DNA of 21,632 nucleotides, from contig DJFE01000036.1 in NCBI GenBank assembly GCA_002432025.1, positions 61,014 to 82,645 of the forward strand, written 5' to 3'. Source of the DNA: Candidatus Avelusimicrobium stercoris (lineage in GTDB: Bacteria > Elusimicrobiota > Elusimicrobia > Elusimicrobiales > Elusimicrobiaceae). Both the position numbers and the translations under genes were made by a program. Position 1 is the stretch's first letter. Every line of letters starts with the position of its first letter. The notes below the pieces were generated by a model that worked only from the letters and a program-made list of their open reading frames with translations, did not search any database and had not been told where the DNA came from. Shown piece by piece: positions 1 to 9,041 of the stretch.

Positions 1-121
1 AGCGTGAGCTCGGGGAGTTTCATTTGGGGGAAAAAGTGCAAAGGCCCTTGGCGGTAAAGCGGGTAAATTGATATCATTGAGATATGGCAAAATATTGCCA
101 AATTACCCTAGGAGAAACAAA

Positions 122-742
122 ATGAAAAAATTAGCAGTATTAGGTGTGCTTTTAAGCCTTTTGTGTGCCTGGCCGACCGCTGCCCAAGCCGATAACTGGG
201 GCGTTGGCGTAAAGTTGGGCGCCAGTGAAAACGACCCCAAAACGATGAAAGAATTGCAAGATAGAAGCCGGTATAGTACTGAATTAGACGAGAACGGTGT
301 TGTATTTGGTGGAGTGGAAGCAATGTATGAGTTTGATTTGAACGACGAAGCCAACAAATTGGGCGTGAAATTGGGCGTTGATGTTTTTGGTCAAAACGAA
401 TTGAAAATTTATGGTTCTGGATCCGACGAAGTAACGGAAACAACCTATGCTATCCCGATGACGGTTTATTATAAAAGATATAACGGCGTAAAAGCTTGGA
501 GTCCGTTTGTGGGCGCCGGGGTTTCTTTCTTCCGCACGGAATTAAAAGTAAATGCCTATAAAGACCACGAAAGCAAAGTGGTGCCCCACTTGGTGGCGGG
601 TGCCGAATACCGCTTTACCAACCTGTTTGCCTTGGGCTTTGAAGCCAAATACAACTTTGGTGCTAAGTTGGAAAAAGACGGCGACGTCTATTCCGATCAT
701 ACTGGTTTAAGCGGTGCGATTACCGGACGTTTCTACTTCTAA
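122..742 (+). CDS. Outer-membrane beta-barrel protein, exported
   Basis: A 206-residue protein. The ATG at 122 is preferred over the in-frame start at 68 because TAGGAGAAACAAA precedes it and the protein then begins with a classic signal peptide: MKK, a leucine-rich core and an Ala-X-Ala site near residues 18-20 (AAQA|DNW). The mature part has alternating hydrophobic and polar strands with turn-rich DE/K loops, and it ends in GRFYF. A terminal aromatic residue is typical of proteins assembled by the BAM complex. Family resemblance is to small 8-stranded OmpX/OmpA-like porin-family barrels; the exact role is not visible. It stands alone and is closed by a hairpin at 767-799. It argues for a Gram-negative envelope. 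The 121 bases upstream hold no gene I can support. Confidence 0.8.
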   Translation: MKKLAVLGVLLSLLCAWPTAAQADNWGVGVKLGASENDPKTMKELQDRSRYSTELDENGVVFGGVEAMYEFDLNDEANKLGVKLGVDVFGQNELKIYGSGSDEVTETTYAIPMTVYYKRYNGVKAWSPFVGAGVSFFRTELKVNAYKDHESKVVPHLVAGAEYRFTNLFALGFEAKYNFGAKLEKDGDVYSDHTGLSGAITGRFYF

Positions 743-766
743 TCAGTTGTACAACTTGTTTTACTT

Positions 767-799
767 GGGCTTGCGCTATTATCCGCGCAGGCCCTTTTT
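767..799 (+). terminator. Rho-independent terminator of the beta-barrel gene
   Basis: GGGCTTGCGC pairs with GCGCAGGCCC (one G-U pair) around an 8-nt loop and is followed directly by TTTTT. It starts 24 bases after the stop codon. Confidence 0.8.
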
Positions 800-808
800 G
801 TATAACGA

Positions 809-839
809 GAGATCCCGGATAAAGACCTTCCGGGATGAC
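809..839 (-). repeat. Palindromic repeat unit, reverse orientation
   Basis: Arms ATCCCGGA (812-819) and TCCGGGAT (829-836) form an 8-bp stem around a 9-nt loop, followed by GAC. This is the 8-9-8 architecture of the dispersed family seen elsewhere in the window. Orientation is set by GTC lying 5' of the first arm on the minus strand. Confidence 0.75.
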
Positions 840-854
840 AACACAAGCAAGTAG

Positions 855-888
855 GTCCTGCAAGCCCTGCGGGCCGCCAGTTCAGGAC
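855..888. repeat. Loop-expanded palindromic repeat
   Basis: GTCCTG (855-860) and CAGGAC (883-888) form the stem. The loop carries CCCTGCGGGCCGCCA (865-879), which recurs exactly at 997-1011 inside a repeat with a different stem. Confidence 0.55.
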
Positions 889-925
889 GACGGCCTTATT
901 TTTATCACAGCCTTTGCCTTTTGTC

Positions 926-961
926 GTCATTCCCGAGAGTGGTAGTCGGGAATCTGTCGTT
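926..961 (+). repeat. Palindromic repeat unit, forward orientation
   Basis: GTC, then arm ATTCCCGA (929-936), a 9-nt loop GAGTGGTAG, and arm TCGGGAAT (946-953), followed by CTGTCGTT. This is a clean example of the family. Confidence 0.8.
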
Positions 962-985
962 TGTCTTTTCTTTTTTAATAACAGC

Positions 986-1028
986 GGATCCCCGAACCCT
1001 GCGGGCCGCCAAATTCCTTGGGGATGAC
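986..1028 (-). repeat. Loop-expanded palindromic repeat, reverse orientation
   Basis: Arms ATCCCCGA (988-995) and TTGGGGAT (1018-1025) pair over 8 bp with one G-U, then GAC. The loop is 22 nt instead of 9 and contains CCCTGCGGGCCGCCA, shared with 865-879. Confidence 0.6.
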
Positions 1029-1087
1029 AAGGAGAAAAGGACTTCTTATTAAATAAGGGGTTATTTTGAATTGGCGGTGCGCCGGAG

Positions 1088-1281
1088 CGTTTTGAAAGAG
1101 CGCGACCTTGTGGAAAGAGTGTCGCTCCACTAATCGTAAACCCGCGCATAGAGAAGCGGCCTGCAAGGTGCGGTCCGCAAAGGTCGTTTTAGAAGAGCGC
1201 GTCCTTACAGAAAGAGTGTGGCCCAACTAATCGTAAGTCAGCGCATAGAGAAGCGGCGCGCAGCGTGCGGCCTGCAAGACA
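1088..1281. repeat. 97-bp direct tandem duplication, two diverged copies
   Basis: Copy one runs about 1088-1184 and copy two about 1185-1281. Landmarks recur exactly 97 bases apart: CGTTTT at 1088/1185 and AGAGCGCG at 1097/1194; CTAATCGTAA and GCGCATAGAGAAGCGGC also recur. The copies differ by scattered substitutions. 97 is not a multiple of three and no frame is kept open through both copies with a recognisable protein, so I read this as non-coding. It abuts the terminator of speB. Confidence 0.7.
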
Positions 1282-1304
1282 AACCCGCTCCGAAGAGCGG
1301 GTTT
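1281..1304 (-). terminator. Terminator hairpin downstream of speB
   Basis: AAACCCGCTC (1281-1290) and GAGCGGGTTT (1295-1304) form a perfect 10-bp stem. On the minus strand the loop reads TTCG and the stem ends in GGGTTT followed by GTCTT. It lies 3 bases beyond the stop of speB. Confidence 0.75.
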
Positions 1305-1307
1305 AAA

Positions 1308-2180
1308 TTATTTCTTTACGGCCAGGTAGCCCATTAAGCGGTAGATTAATTTGGAGACGTTAAACTCCGTAATCACGTCCGCTTTGCGTTGGCAGGCTTC
1401 CACTACGTCCACCGCCACAATTTTTTTATGTTTAATGACTTCGCGGAACAAGTCCAGCGCTTCATACCACATAAAACCGCCGGGTTGCGGCGTGCCCGTA
1501 GCCGGGATGACGGAGGGATCAAAGCCGTCCACGTCAATGGTCATATAGACGGTATCGGTCAGTTTTTCAAGCACTTGCGGAATCAATTTTTTGATATCGC
1601 GGTGTTCGTGCATTAAAAACGTGGTTACCTTGCCGGCGTTGCAGTATTGCTTTTCTTCGCTGGCAACGCTGCGGATACCCACCTGCACCACCAGCACTTG
1701 GCGGCTGGCCGGATAAAGCGCGCAGGCGTGGCTTTTGGGCGTGCCTTCAAAGGTTTCGCGCAAATCGGCGTGGGCGTCAAAGTGCAGGATGCTCAAATTT
1801 TTGTATTTATCAATATACGGTTGGGCCAAGGCTTGCGTAACCGTGTGTTCGCCGCCGATGTAGAACGGGATGGCTTTGTACTGCATCAAATTCCGTACGG
1901 TTTTATCAATATTTTTAAAGACCGTATTGGTGGAACCCTTGCAGTTGACGGCGGGTTGGGTGTTGATGCCCAATTCCCAGGTTTCTGTTTTGGTTTCTTC
2001 GTCCCAAAGTTCAATTTGGGTAGAGGCCTCAATAACGGCAGCGGGCCCCTTGGCGGTACCGTGCCCATAGCAGACCGTCTTTTCAAACGGTACGGGCACT
2101 ACCACGAATTTACAAAGGGGCAGAGAACTATATTTGCTCTCTAGCCCCATAAACTTATCGGTTTGTACGTTATCGCTCAC
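1308..2180 (-). CDS. speB: Agmatinase (ureohydrolase family)
   Basis: Hydrolyses agmatine to putrescine and urea in the cytoplasm with a binuclear Mn centre. The ureohydrolase metal-binding motifs are present in order: GGEHTV, FDAHADLR and TIDVDGFDP. I chose the GTG at 2180 (MSDNVQTDKFMGLE..., 290 residues, normal family length). The frame stays open to 2324, but that part lies inside pdaD and does not look like a ureohydrolase N-terminus. The ATG at 2150 (280 residues) is the alternative; neither start has a good Shine-Dalgarno sequence. The GTG lies 14 bases after the pdaD stop, so the two are probably co-transcribed and form a pathway. Family members also include arginase and formimidoylglutamase; the decarboxylase neighbour makes agmatine the likely substrate. 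Confidence 0.88.
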   Translation of the reverse strand: MSDNVQTDKFMGLESKYSSLPLCKFVVVPVPFEKTVCYGHGTAKGPAAVIEASTQIELWDEETKTETWELGINTQPAVNCKGSTNTVFKNIDKTVRNLMQYKAIPFYIGGEHTVTQALAQPYIDKYKNLSILHFDAHADLRETFEGTPKSHACALYPASRQVLVVQVGIRSVASEEKQYCNAGKVTTFLMHEHRDIKKLIPQVLEKLTDTVYMTIDVDGFDPSVIPATGTPQPGGFMWYEALDLFREVIKHKKIVAVDVVEACQRKADVITEFNVSKLIYRLMGYLAVKK

Positions 2181-2194
2181 AAATGTTACCGGAG

Positions 2195-2749
2195 TTATTT
2201 GACAAACACAGCCGCAGCCACTACGGTGGTCCAAAGGCCTTCCACGCAGATGGCGGACTGGGTAATGTTGGTCGTGCGGACGATTTTTCCGCTCATTTTC
2301 CAGATTTCTTCTTTCTGGTCCCACGTAGTATTGTTATCAAACTCAATACCCAACGTGGTAGAGAGCATCAAAGCGGCCAAGTCTTCCGCATAGTCGCCGG
2401 CCTGTTTGTCGGTTTCGCCGAAACTGTGGTGTTCGGAAATATATCCGTGGGTGGTTTTCCCTTCTTTCGGGATAGCCAACCCCACCGAGGCGGAAATCAA
2501 GCGGCGGTATTCGTTGCTGGTGTTTCTGCTGATGACGCAATGCAGAATTTGGCCCGGGTGCAATTCTTGAAGCCCTTTGGAAACGGGCACGGTTTTGCAG
2601 CCGGGAGGGAAGATACTGGATACAGGCACCAAGTTGAAACTGGCAATTTTGGCGTCTCTCAACGCTTCTTCAAAACTGGCCAATTTTTCTTTGTGTCTGC
2701 CAATTCCTTTGGTAAGGAAGATCTCTTTGGGTACAAACGCTTCGTACAT
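2195..2749 (-). CDS. pdaD: Pyruvoyl-dependent arginine decarboxylase
   Basis: Converts arginine to agmatine using a covalently bound pyruvoyl group rather than PLP. The 184-residue proenzyme matches the size of the family (archaeal and chlamydial PvlArgDC). Self-cleavage is expected at Ser44-Ser45 in LVPVSSIFPPG, giving a small beta chain and an alpha chain starting with the pyruvoyl made from Ser45. Glu106 in SEHHS fits the family's conserved catalytic glutamate. It is the first gene of a pair with speB, so the product agmatine is passed to the agmatinase 14 bases downstream. The proposed promoter is an extended -10 at 2797-2805. The function of the pair could be polyamine synthesis or arginine-dependent acid resistance; I see no antiporter here to decide. 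Confidence 0.9.
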   Translation of the reverse strand: MYEAFVPKEIFLTKGIGRHKEKLASFEEALRDAKIASFNLVPVSSIFPPGCKTVPVSKGLQELHPGQILHCVISRNTSNEYRRLISASVGLAIPKEGKTTHGYISEHHSFGETDKQAGDYAEDLAALMLSTTLGIEFDNNTTWDQKEEIWKMSGKIVRTTNITQSAICVEGLWTTVVAAAVFVK

Positions 2750-2780
2750 TTTTATTTTTCCACTAATTCCTTGATGTGAG

Positions 2781-2799
2781 AATTAATATAATATTAATT
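2781..2799. promoter_or_regulatory. AT-rich palindrome, possible operator of pdaD
   Basis: AATTAATA (2781-2788) and TATTAATT (2792-2799) are perfect 8-nt inverted arms with a 3-nt spacer. They sit over the predicted start point and the -10 edge of the pdaD promoter. An AT-only palindrome can also arise by chance. Confidence 0.35.
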
Positions 2800-2805
2800 A
2801 TAACA
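2797..2805 (-). promoter_or_regulatory. Extended -10 promoter element for pdaD-speB
   Basis: On the minus strand the sequence reads TGTTATAAT: a perfect TATAAT with the TGn extension. I see no good -35. The predicted start point, near 2790, leaves about a 40-nt leader to the pdaD ATG. Confidence 0.5.
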
Positions 2806-2863
2806 AATAACACAAGACCAAAACATCTTTCTTTGTTATTGTTACGGGCTTTCAAAGCAGCGG

Positions 2864-2893
2864 TTGCCCCCGCAATGGGAAAACCGCTACAAT
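2864..2893 (+). promoter_or_regulatory. Candidate sigma-70 promoter for the M3 peptidase operon
   Basis: TTGCCC (2864-2869), an 18-nt spacer and TACAAT (2888-2893). It would start transcription near 2900, only about 13 nt before the chosen ATG. The spacer overlaps an inverted repeat, AGCGGTT with AACCGCT. Confidence 0.4.
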
Positions 2894-2912
2894 AAGAGTG
2901 TATTATATTACT

Positions 2913-4954
<2,042 letters not shown>

Positions 4955-4958
<4 letters not shown>

Positions 4959-5803
4959 GCGCGGTAATCGGTATTGATGTGGGCGGCTCCACCACTAAAA
5001 TTGTGGGCTATACGGACGGCGGAAAATTAATTTCCGTCTTAAAGGTGGAAGCGGCCGACCCGCTGACTTCGGCCTATGGCGCGCTGGGTAAATTTATTAA
5101 CGAAAATAATTTAACGCTGCCCGAAGTAAAGCAAATTATTTTAACGGGTGTCGGTTCCTCGCTCTTTAAAAAAGAGGTGTACGGAATCCCCACGTCTAAG
5201 GTGGACGAATTTGAAGCCATTGGTCTGGGCGGGCTGGCGCTCTCCGGCAAAAAGGAAGGTTTAATCGTCAGTATGGGCACGGGGACGGCGTTTGTCCGCG
5301 CGGGCAAGGACGGCATCCGCCATATCGGCGGTTCCGGCGTGGGCGGCGGTACGGTATTGGGCCTTTGCAGTAAACTGTGCGGCGCGACCTCGTTTAAAAC
5401 GGTGGTGGAAATGGCTTCCAGCGGCTCTTTGCAGCGGGTGGATTTGAATATTGGCGACATCAGCAAGGGCGTTATCCCCACCTTGTCCGCCGATACCACG
5501 GCCTCTAACTTTGGCAAAATGGAGGACGGCGCCACCCATAACGATTTGGCCCTCGGCATTTTGAATATGGCCTTCCAAACAATTGGGATGATGGCCGTCT
5601 TTGCCTGCCGCAACGACAGCGTAAAAGACGTGGTTTTAACGGGCACTTTAACCTTGGTGCCGTGCGCGAAAAAAGTCTTTAATGCCCTGCACAAAATGCA
5701 CGGGGTAAACTTTATTATTCCGCAAAACGCCATTTACGCCACGGCCACAGGCGCGGCGCTTTCGTACCTATATAAAAACGGAAAAAACAATGGCGGCAAA
5801 TAA
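4955..5803 (+). CDS. coaW: Type II pantothenate kinase
   Basis: Phosphorylates pantothenate with ATP, the first step of coenzyme A synthesis, in the cytoplasm. The 282-residue protein has the ASKHA-fold phosphate motifs of type II PanK: GIDVGGSTTK at residues 6-15, the DEFEAIG helix, MGTGTAFV, GGSGVGGGTVLGL and a later NFGKM. These match the Staphylococcus aureus/eukaryotic type and not the CoaA (type I) or CoaX (type III) folds. The start overlaps the stop of the peptidase gene (ATGA), with GGAG upstream, which suggests translational coupling. The last 14 bases overlap the next gene. A BadF/BadG-type ATPase is a more distant alternative, but the motif set and length favour PanK II. Confidence 0.85.
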
Positions 5804-6608
5804 AAATTCGTACAAAAAATCCAGTTTCGGCCCGGCGTTTTTCTTTTTGGAGAAACCCCGGCGCGAAGCCTTGGCCGATTATTACGAGTTTTGCCGCTTA
5901 ATGGACGATATCGCCGACGAACCCGATGTAAAGGACCCGGAAAAGCAACTCGCCTTTTGGCGGGAGGAAACCGCACGCGTTTACGAGGGTACGCCTACCA
6001 CGGATTTAGGCCGCCGCTTGCAAAAGGACGTACGGGCCTTTGGAATATTGCCGGACCGTTTTTTACTGTTAATTGAAGGGATGCAGGCTGATTTAACGGG
6101 CCGAATCTATCAAACGGAGCAGGAGTTGGATTGGTATTTGCTGCGCGTAGCCGTGATTGTGGGCCGCGCCACGCTAGATATTTTGGGCGTAAAGGGGCCG
6201 CAGGCGGACCAGTTATCCTGGGAGTTGGGCTGTGCGGTACAAATTACCAATATTATCCGCGACGTGGCGGACGATAAAGCCCTAGGCCGTGTGTATCTTC
6301 CCGGCGATTTGCTGGACAAGTACGGTCTCACGCGCGAGGCCGTTTTGCAGGATAAAAAAACCGCCAAACTGCCCGAAGTTTTGCGCGAACTGGCCGCACA
6401 GGCCGAAGCCCATTATCAAAAGGCGTTTGCATTAATGCGCCTGTTCCCGCGCTTAAAAATGCTCCCGTGCAAAATAATGGGGTATGTATATTTAAAAAAT
6501 CTTGCTAAAATAAGAAAAGAGAACTTTTTTTCATTGGCCCCGGTTAAATTAACCAAAGGCGAAAAATTACGAAGCGTATTGTATGCACTACTCAAAACTA
6601 TTTTCTAA
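5790..6608 (+). CDS. Squalene/phytoene synthase family protein
   Basis: Predicted head-to-head prenyl transferase joining two C15 or C20 isoprenyl diphosphates. Both Mg-diphosphate motifs are intact: DDIAD at residues 39-43 and NIIRDVADD at 154-162. It is 272 residues, the size of HpnC/HpnD/CrtB-type enzymes. The substrate cannot be told from sequence reading: squalene (hopanoid), dehydrosqualene and phytoene are all possible. No desaturase, cyclase or other hpn/crt gene lies in the window. The N-terminal 'YKKSSFGPAFFFL' retains the SF..A pattern usual near the start of the fold. It overlaps coaW by 14 bases and the next gene by 26, so it is part of the operon. Confidence 0.82.
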   Translation: MAANKNSYKKSSFGPAFFFLEKPRREALADYYEFCRLMDDIADEPDVKDPEKQLAFWREETARVYEGTPTTDLGRRLQKDVRAFGILPDRFLLLIEGMQADLTGRIYQTEQELDWYLLRVAVIVGRATLDILGVKGPQADQLSWELGCAVQITNIIRDVADDKALGRVYLPGDLLDKYGLTREAVLQDKKTAKLPEVLRELAAQAEAHYQKAFALMRLFPRLKMLPCKIMGYVYLKNLAKIRKENFFSLAPVKLTKGEKLRSVLYALLKTIF

Positions 6609-7917
6609 CGGCTTTTTAATTGCTTGCTTGTGTACGCCTACCGTGTCGTTTGCGGCGGACAAGGTGTCTGCTTGCGTAGAGAACGGTAAAACGCTTTACG
6701 CCGCCAAAAATTACGATAAGGCCAAGGACGCCTTTGCGCGTTGCGTAAAAATGGACGCGTCCAATGTGGATGCGCTACTCTCTTTGGCGGGCGTGCTTTT
6801 AACGCAGGACGATTTAAACGGAGCCGAAAAATATTTTAACGAAGCGCTCAAAAATATGAAGCGTAATTCCCCGTATTGGTCTTATGTATATTCTATGTTG
6901 GGGGATATCGCGCTCAAACGCCAGCAAAATGACCAAGCCCTTAAAATGTATTCCAAATCCTTGGAGTACAACGCTGCCAACGTAAATTCCTTGGTGGGTA
7001 AGGGCGTGATTGTGGAGTATCAGGGCGACAAACAGGGCGCGGCGGAATATTACCGCTCGGCGATTGCCGTGGAGCCGATGAACTTAATCGCGCGCAAGCG
7101 GCTGGTGAACTTGGAGCCGGACTATTTGACGGACGAAGAAATGCTGGAAGCCCTTAAACAGCGTTACGCCGTCAAGCCCGAGGCCACCGAACTGACGGAT
7201 GCGGACCGGGCGCTCTTCTCCGCTATTCACCGCGACGAACAACGCCAGGGCGTAACGTATTTAAAAAATAAATACCCCAAAATGCCCGCCGAATATGTGG
7301 TAACGCTCAACAAAGGTACGGGCTTTGAGCGGGAAATTTTAACGCTGGACGGATACAAAGCGCTTGAAAAAAGTATCGGGCAGGATGCGTTTAACGTGTT
7401 CAACCGTGCAGGCGTGGCGGTGCGGGATATTTACAGTCTGCGCGATATGAAGGGCAACAAAATTTACACGCCCGAAAGCACCTTAACGGACAGCGGTTTT
7501 TATGTTTATACCGAGGCCCTAAAAAACCGCAAACGCTTTTTGCTCCCCAGCGAATCCGTGCCGCCGACCCCGGCCTTTTTGGCCCAGTTGGAACAGCGGC
7601 AAGAGGAACTGAAAAAGGCGGGGTATATTGAAATTTCCCGCTCCGAAGTGAAAATGCTGGAAAACCAAACCTTCTGTTCCGAGGACACCCTGCGCAGAAA
7701 TTTGGGGCTGTATATTTTGAATATGTCCAAAAACGAACGCCGCTATTTTGTGCAATCTCGTTCGTCGGACGATAAATTGGGTGTGTCTTACTATTACGTG
7801 ATGTCCTCGCGCAAGAAGCGCAACCCCAAGGTAAAAGTTCCCGCCAACGCACTGGTGGAAACCTACGCCCTTTACGGCTACACGCTATGCGCGAGCGATG
7901 GCAAACTCATCCAATAA
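6583..7917 (+). CDS. Exported tetratricopeptide-repeat protein of unknown function
   Basis: A 444-residue protein with a signal peptide (MHYSKLFSNGFLIACLCTPTVSFAADK, cleavage near residue 25). Three to four TPR units fill roughly residues 30-170, with the usual A..Y...KA and LG.I...Q...A patterns. The C-terminal 270 residues have no domain that I recognise; they include a Lys/Arg-rich segment and a few cysteines (FCSED, TLCAS). TPR domains bind other proteins, so a periplasmic or envelope scaffold is a fair guess. The start lies inside the preceding gene, with a 26-base overlap and no obvious Shine-Dalgarno sequence, which implies coupling. It is the last gene before the strong hairpin at 7944. 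Confidence 0.75.
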   Translation: MHYSKLFSNGFLIACLCTPTVSFAADKVSACVENGKTLYAAKNYDKAKDAFARCVKMDASNVDALLSLAGVLLTQDDLNGAEKYFNEALKNMKRNSPYWSYVYSMLGDIALKRQQNDQALKMYSKSLEYNAANVNSLVGKGVIVEYQGDKQGAAEYYRSAIAVEPMNLIARKRLVNLEPDYLTDEEMLEALKQRYAVKPEATELTDADRALFSAIHRDEQRQGVTYLKNKYPKMPAEYVVTLNKGTGFEREILTLDGYKALEKSIGQDAFNVFNRAGVAVRDIYSLRDMKGNKIYTPESTLTDSGFYVYTEALKNRKRFLLPSESVPPTPAFLAQLEQRQEELKKAGYIEISRSEVKMLENQTFCSEDTLRRNLGLYILNMSKNERRYFVQSRSSDDKLGVSYYYVMSSRKKRNPKVKVPANALVETYALYGYTLCASDGKLIQ

Positions 7918-7943
7918 CCTGGCTAATTTGCTGGCACATAACA

Positions 7944-7974
7944 CCCCCGGGCTTCGCGCCCGGGGGGACTTTTA
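7944..7974 (+). terminator. Strong hairpin terminator ending the four-gene operon
   Basis: CCCCCGGGC (7944-7952) and GCCCGGGGG (7958-7966) form a perfect 9-bp GC stem with loop TTCGC, followed by GACTTTTA. The U-run is short. Confidence 0.75.
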
Positions 7975-8109
7975 TATGGTGTTAAAAATAGGGCTTGTGG
8001 GAACGGGGTTTGTTTTATAAAATAAATGTATTAGTTTTAATTTAGAGGTAATTAGAAATAAGATAAGTTAAATTTACAGCATTAAAACAATTTAAAGGTT
8101 ATTTGTTGG

Positions 8110-8241
8110 AAGCATAGGGGAAGCCTATGCTGAGCCGGACAAAACATCCGGCACATTGCACTCCACAGATAGCCGTTTGCTTCGCACCTCCCTCCCTAAT
8201 TCGGGGGGAGGTGGGCGACGGTTACCATGGTTAGTGCAATG
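8110..8241. repeat. Nested inverted-repeat region, non-coding
   Basis: This fills most of the gene-free stretch 7975-8305. An outer pair, CATTGCACT (8154-8162) with AGTGCAATG (8233-8241), encloses a GC-rich hairpin CACCTCC...GGAGGTG around 8185-8213. Just upstream are two more hairpins: AGCATAGG/CCTATGCT (8111-8131) and GCCGGA/TCCGGC (8133-8152). It could be a structured RNA, a leader of the ankyrin operon, or a small mobile palindromic element. No ORF in it is convincing. Confidence 0.5.
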
Positions 8242-8305
8242 GCTTTGGTAATACGTCGCTTTTTTTATGGCTAAAAACGCCACTATCTTAAATTTAGGAG
8301 GTAAA

Positions 8306-8815
8306 ATGTACAACAAAACATTATTAGATAGAGTTTCTATTGATATAGGGAGAAAAATAATAGCACAGTTAAAAAAAGAAGAATTAAATCCAATACAAAA
8401 AGAAAAATTACCATTGATGTATGCTTGTGTAAATATTACAACGGATTGTGTAGATTTAGTGGAATTACTTTTAGCAAAAGGGGCAAATCCTAATGCTAGG
8501 GATAAAAATGATGCGACTCCGCTAATGTATGCAATAGGTAATTCCGATCCGCAAAAGGCTTGTAGAATTATAGAGTTATTATTGGCATATCAAGCCGATA
8601 TTAATGCGGTAGATTATAAAGGAGAAACTGCCTTAATGCGTGCAGTTCAACCGCCTGTTAGGAGCATTGCTGTGATTAAACAGTTATTATTGGGCGGAGC
8701 AGACTGGAAAATATCCGATAATAACGGAGATACGGCTTTAGACTTGGCGCTAAAAGTAAATAATATAGAAGCGGTAAATTTGTTAAAAAATATAATAAAT
8801 AAAGGAGAATTATAG
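8306..8815 (+). CDS. Ankyrin-repeat protein
   Basis: A 169-residue protein starting at an ATG preceded by TTAGGAGGTAAA, a near-ideal ribosome binding site that rules out the in-frame start at 8267. Three ankyrin repeats and part of a fourth are visible, starting near residues 33, 70, 106 and 141, with the hallmarks PLMYA, LLLAKGANPNARD, ETALMRAV and DTALDLAL. There is no signal peptide or membrane segment, so it is probably cytoplasmic. Ankyrin repeats are protein-binding; the partner is unknown. Base use is clearly AT-richer than the neighbours (8341-8400 has 14 G/C in 60). It heads a three-gene run with two small membrane proteins. Confidence 0.8.
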   Translation: MYNKTLLDRVSIDIGRKIIAQLKKEELNPIQKEKLPLMYACVNITTDCVDLVELLLAKGANPNARDKNDATPLMYAIGNSDPQKACRIIELLLAYQADINAVDYKGETALMRAVQPPVRSIAVIKQLLLGGADWKISDNNGDTALDLALKVNNIEAVNLLKNIINKGEL

Positions 8816-8816
8816 T

Positions 8817-9041
8817 ATGAGTTTGTCAAAAAAATTATTTATGGCAGGAGCATTAGTGCTGGGTATGGGAATAGTTTTACATCTTATTACGGTGCCCTTT
8901 GAAGATTGGAGTCTAAGTGAACCGTGGAGATGGCTGTCTAATACTTCTTACCATGACTCAGTGTTTACGGCCTTTTTTATTGGGGCTATTGCGTGTCTAG
9001 TAATTGGTTTAATAAATTTGGGAGGGAAAAATGCCAAATAA
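8817..9041 (+). CDS. Small membrane protein, two predicted helices
   Basis: 74 residues. The first helix is about residues 8-26 (MAGALVLGMGIVLHLITV) and the second about 50-68 (FTAFFIGAIACLVIGLINL), with a short Trp-rich loop between. AAAGGAG lies upstream, and the ATG begins one base after the TAG of the ankyrin gene. I do not recognise the family. It is AT-rich like its neighbours, and its 3' end overlaps the next gene by 11 bases. Confidence 0.65.
   Translation: MSLSKKLFMAGALVLGMGIVLHLITVPFEDWSLSEPWRWLSNTSYHDSVFTAFFIGAIACLVIGLINLGGKNAK

Noticed and set aside
809..1028. CRISPR array from the repeated hairpins
   Set aside because: Units vary in stem sequence, orientation and spacing; there are no uniform spacers and no cas genes.
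739..1149. Minus-strand frame of 136 codons
   Set aside because: It runs through palindromic repeats and the tandem duplication; the protein is Arg/Pro/Ser-rich without pattern and has no ribosome binding site.
2183..2779. Plus-strand frame of 198 codons
   Set aside because: It is the antisense shadow of pdaD, whose motifs are unmistakable.
8110..8241. tRNA gene or known riboswitch
   Set aside because: The stems do not give a tRNA cloverleaf, no T-loop GGTTCGAATCC-like string is present, and I recognise no riboswitch core.
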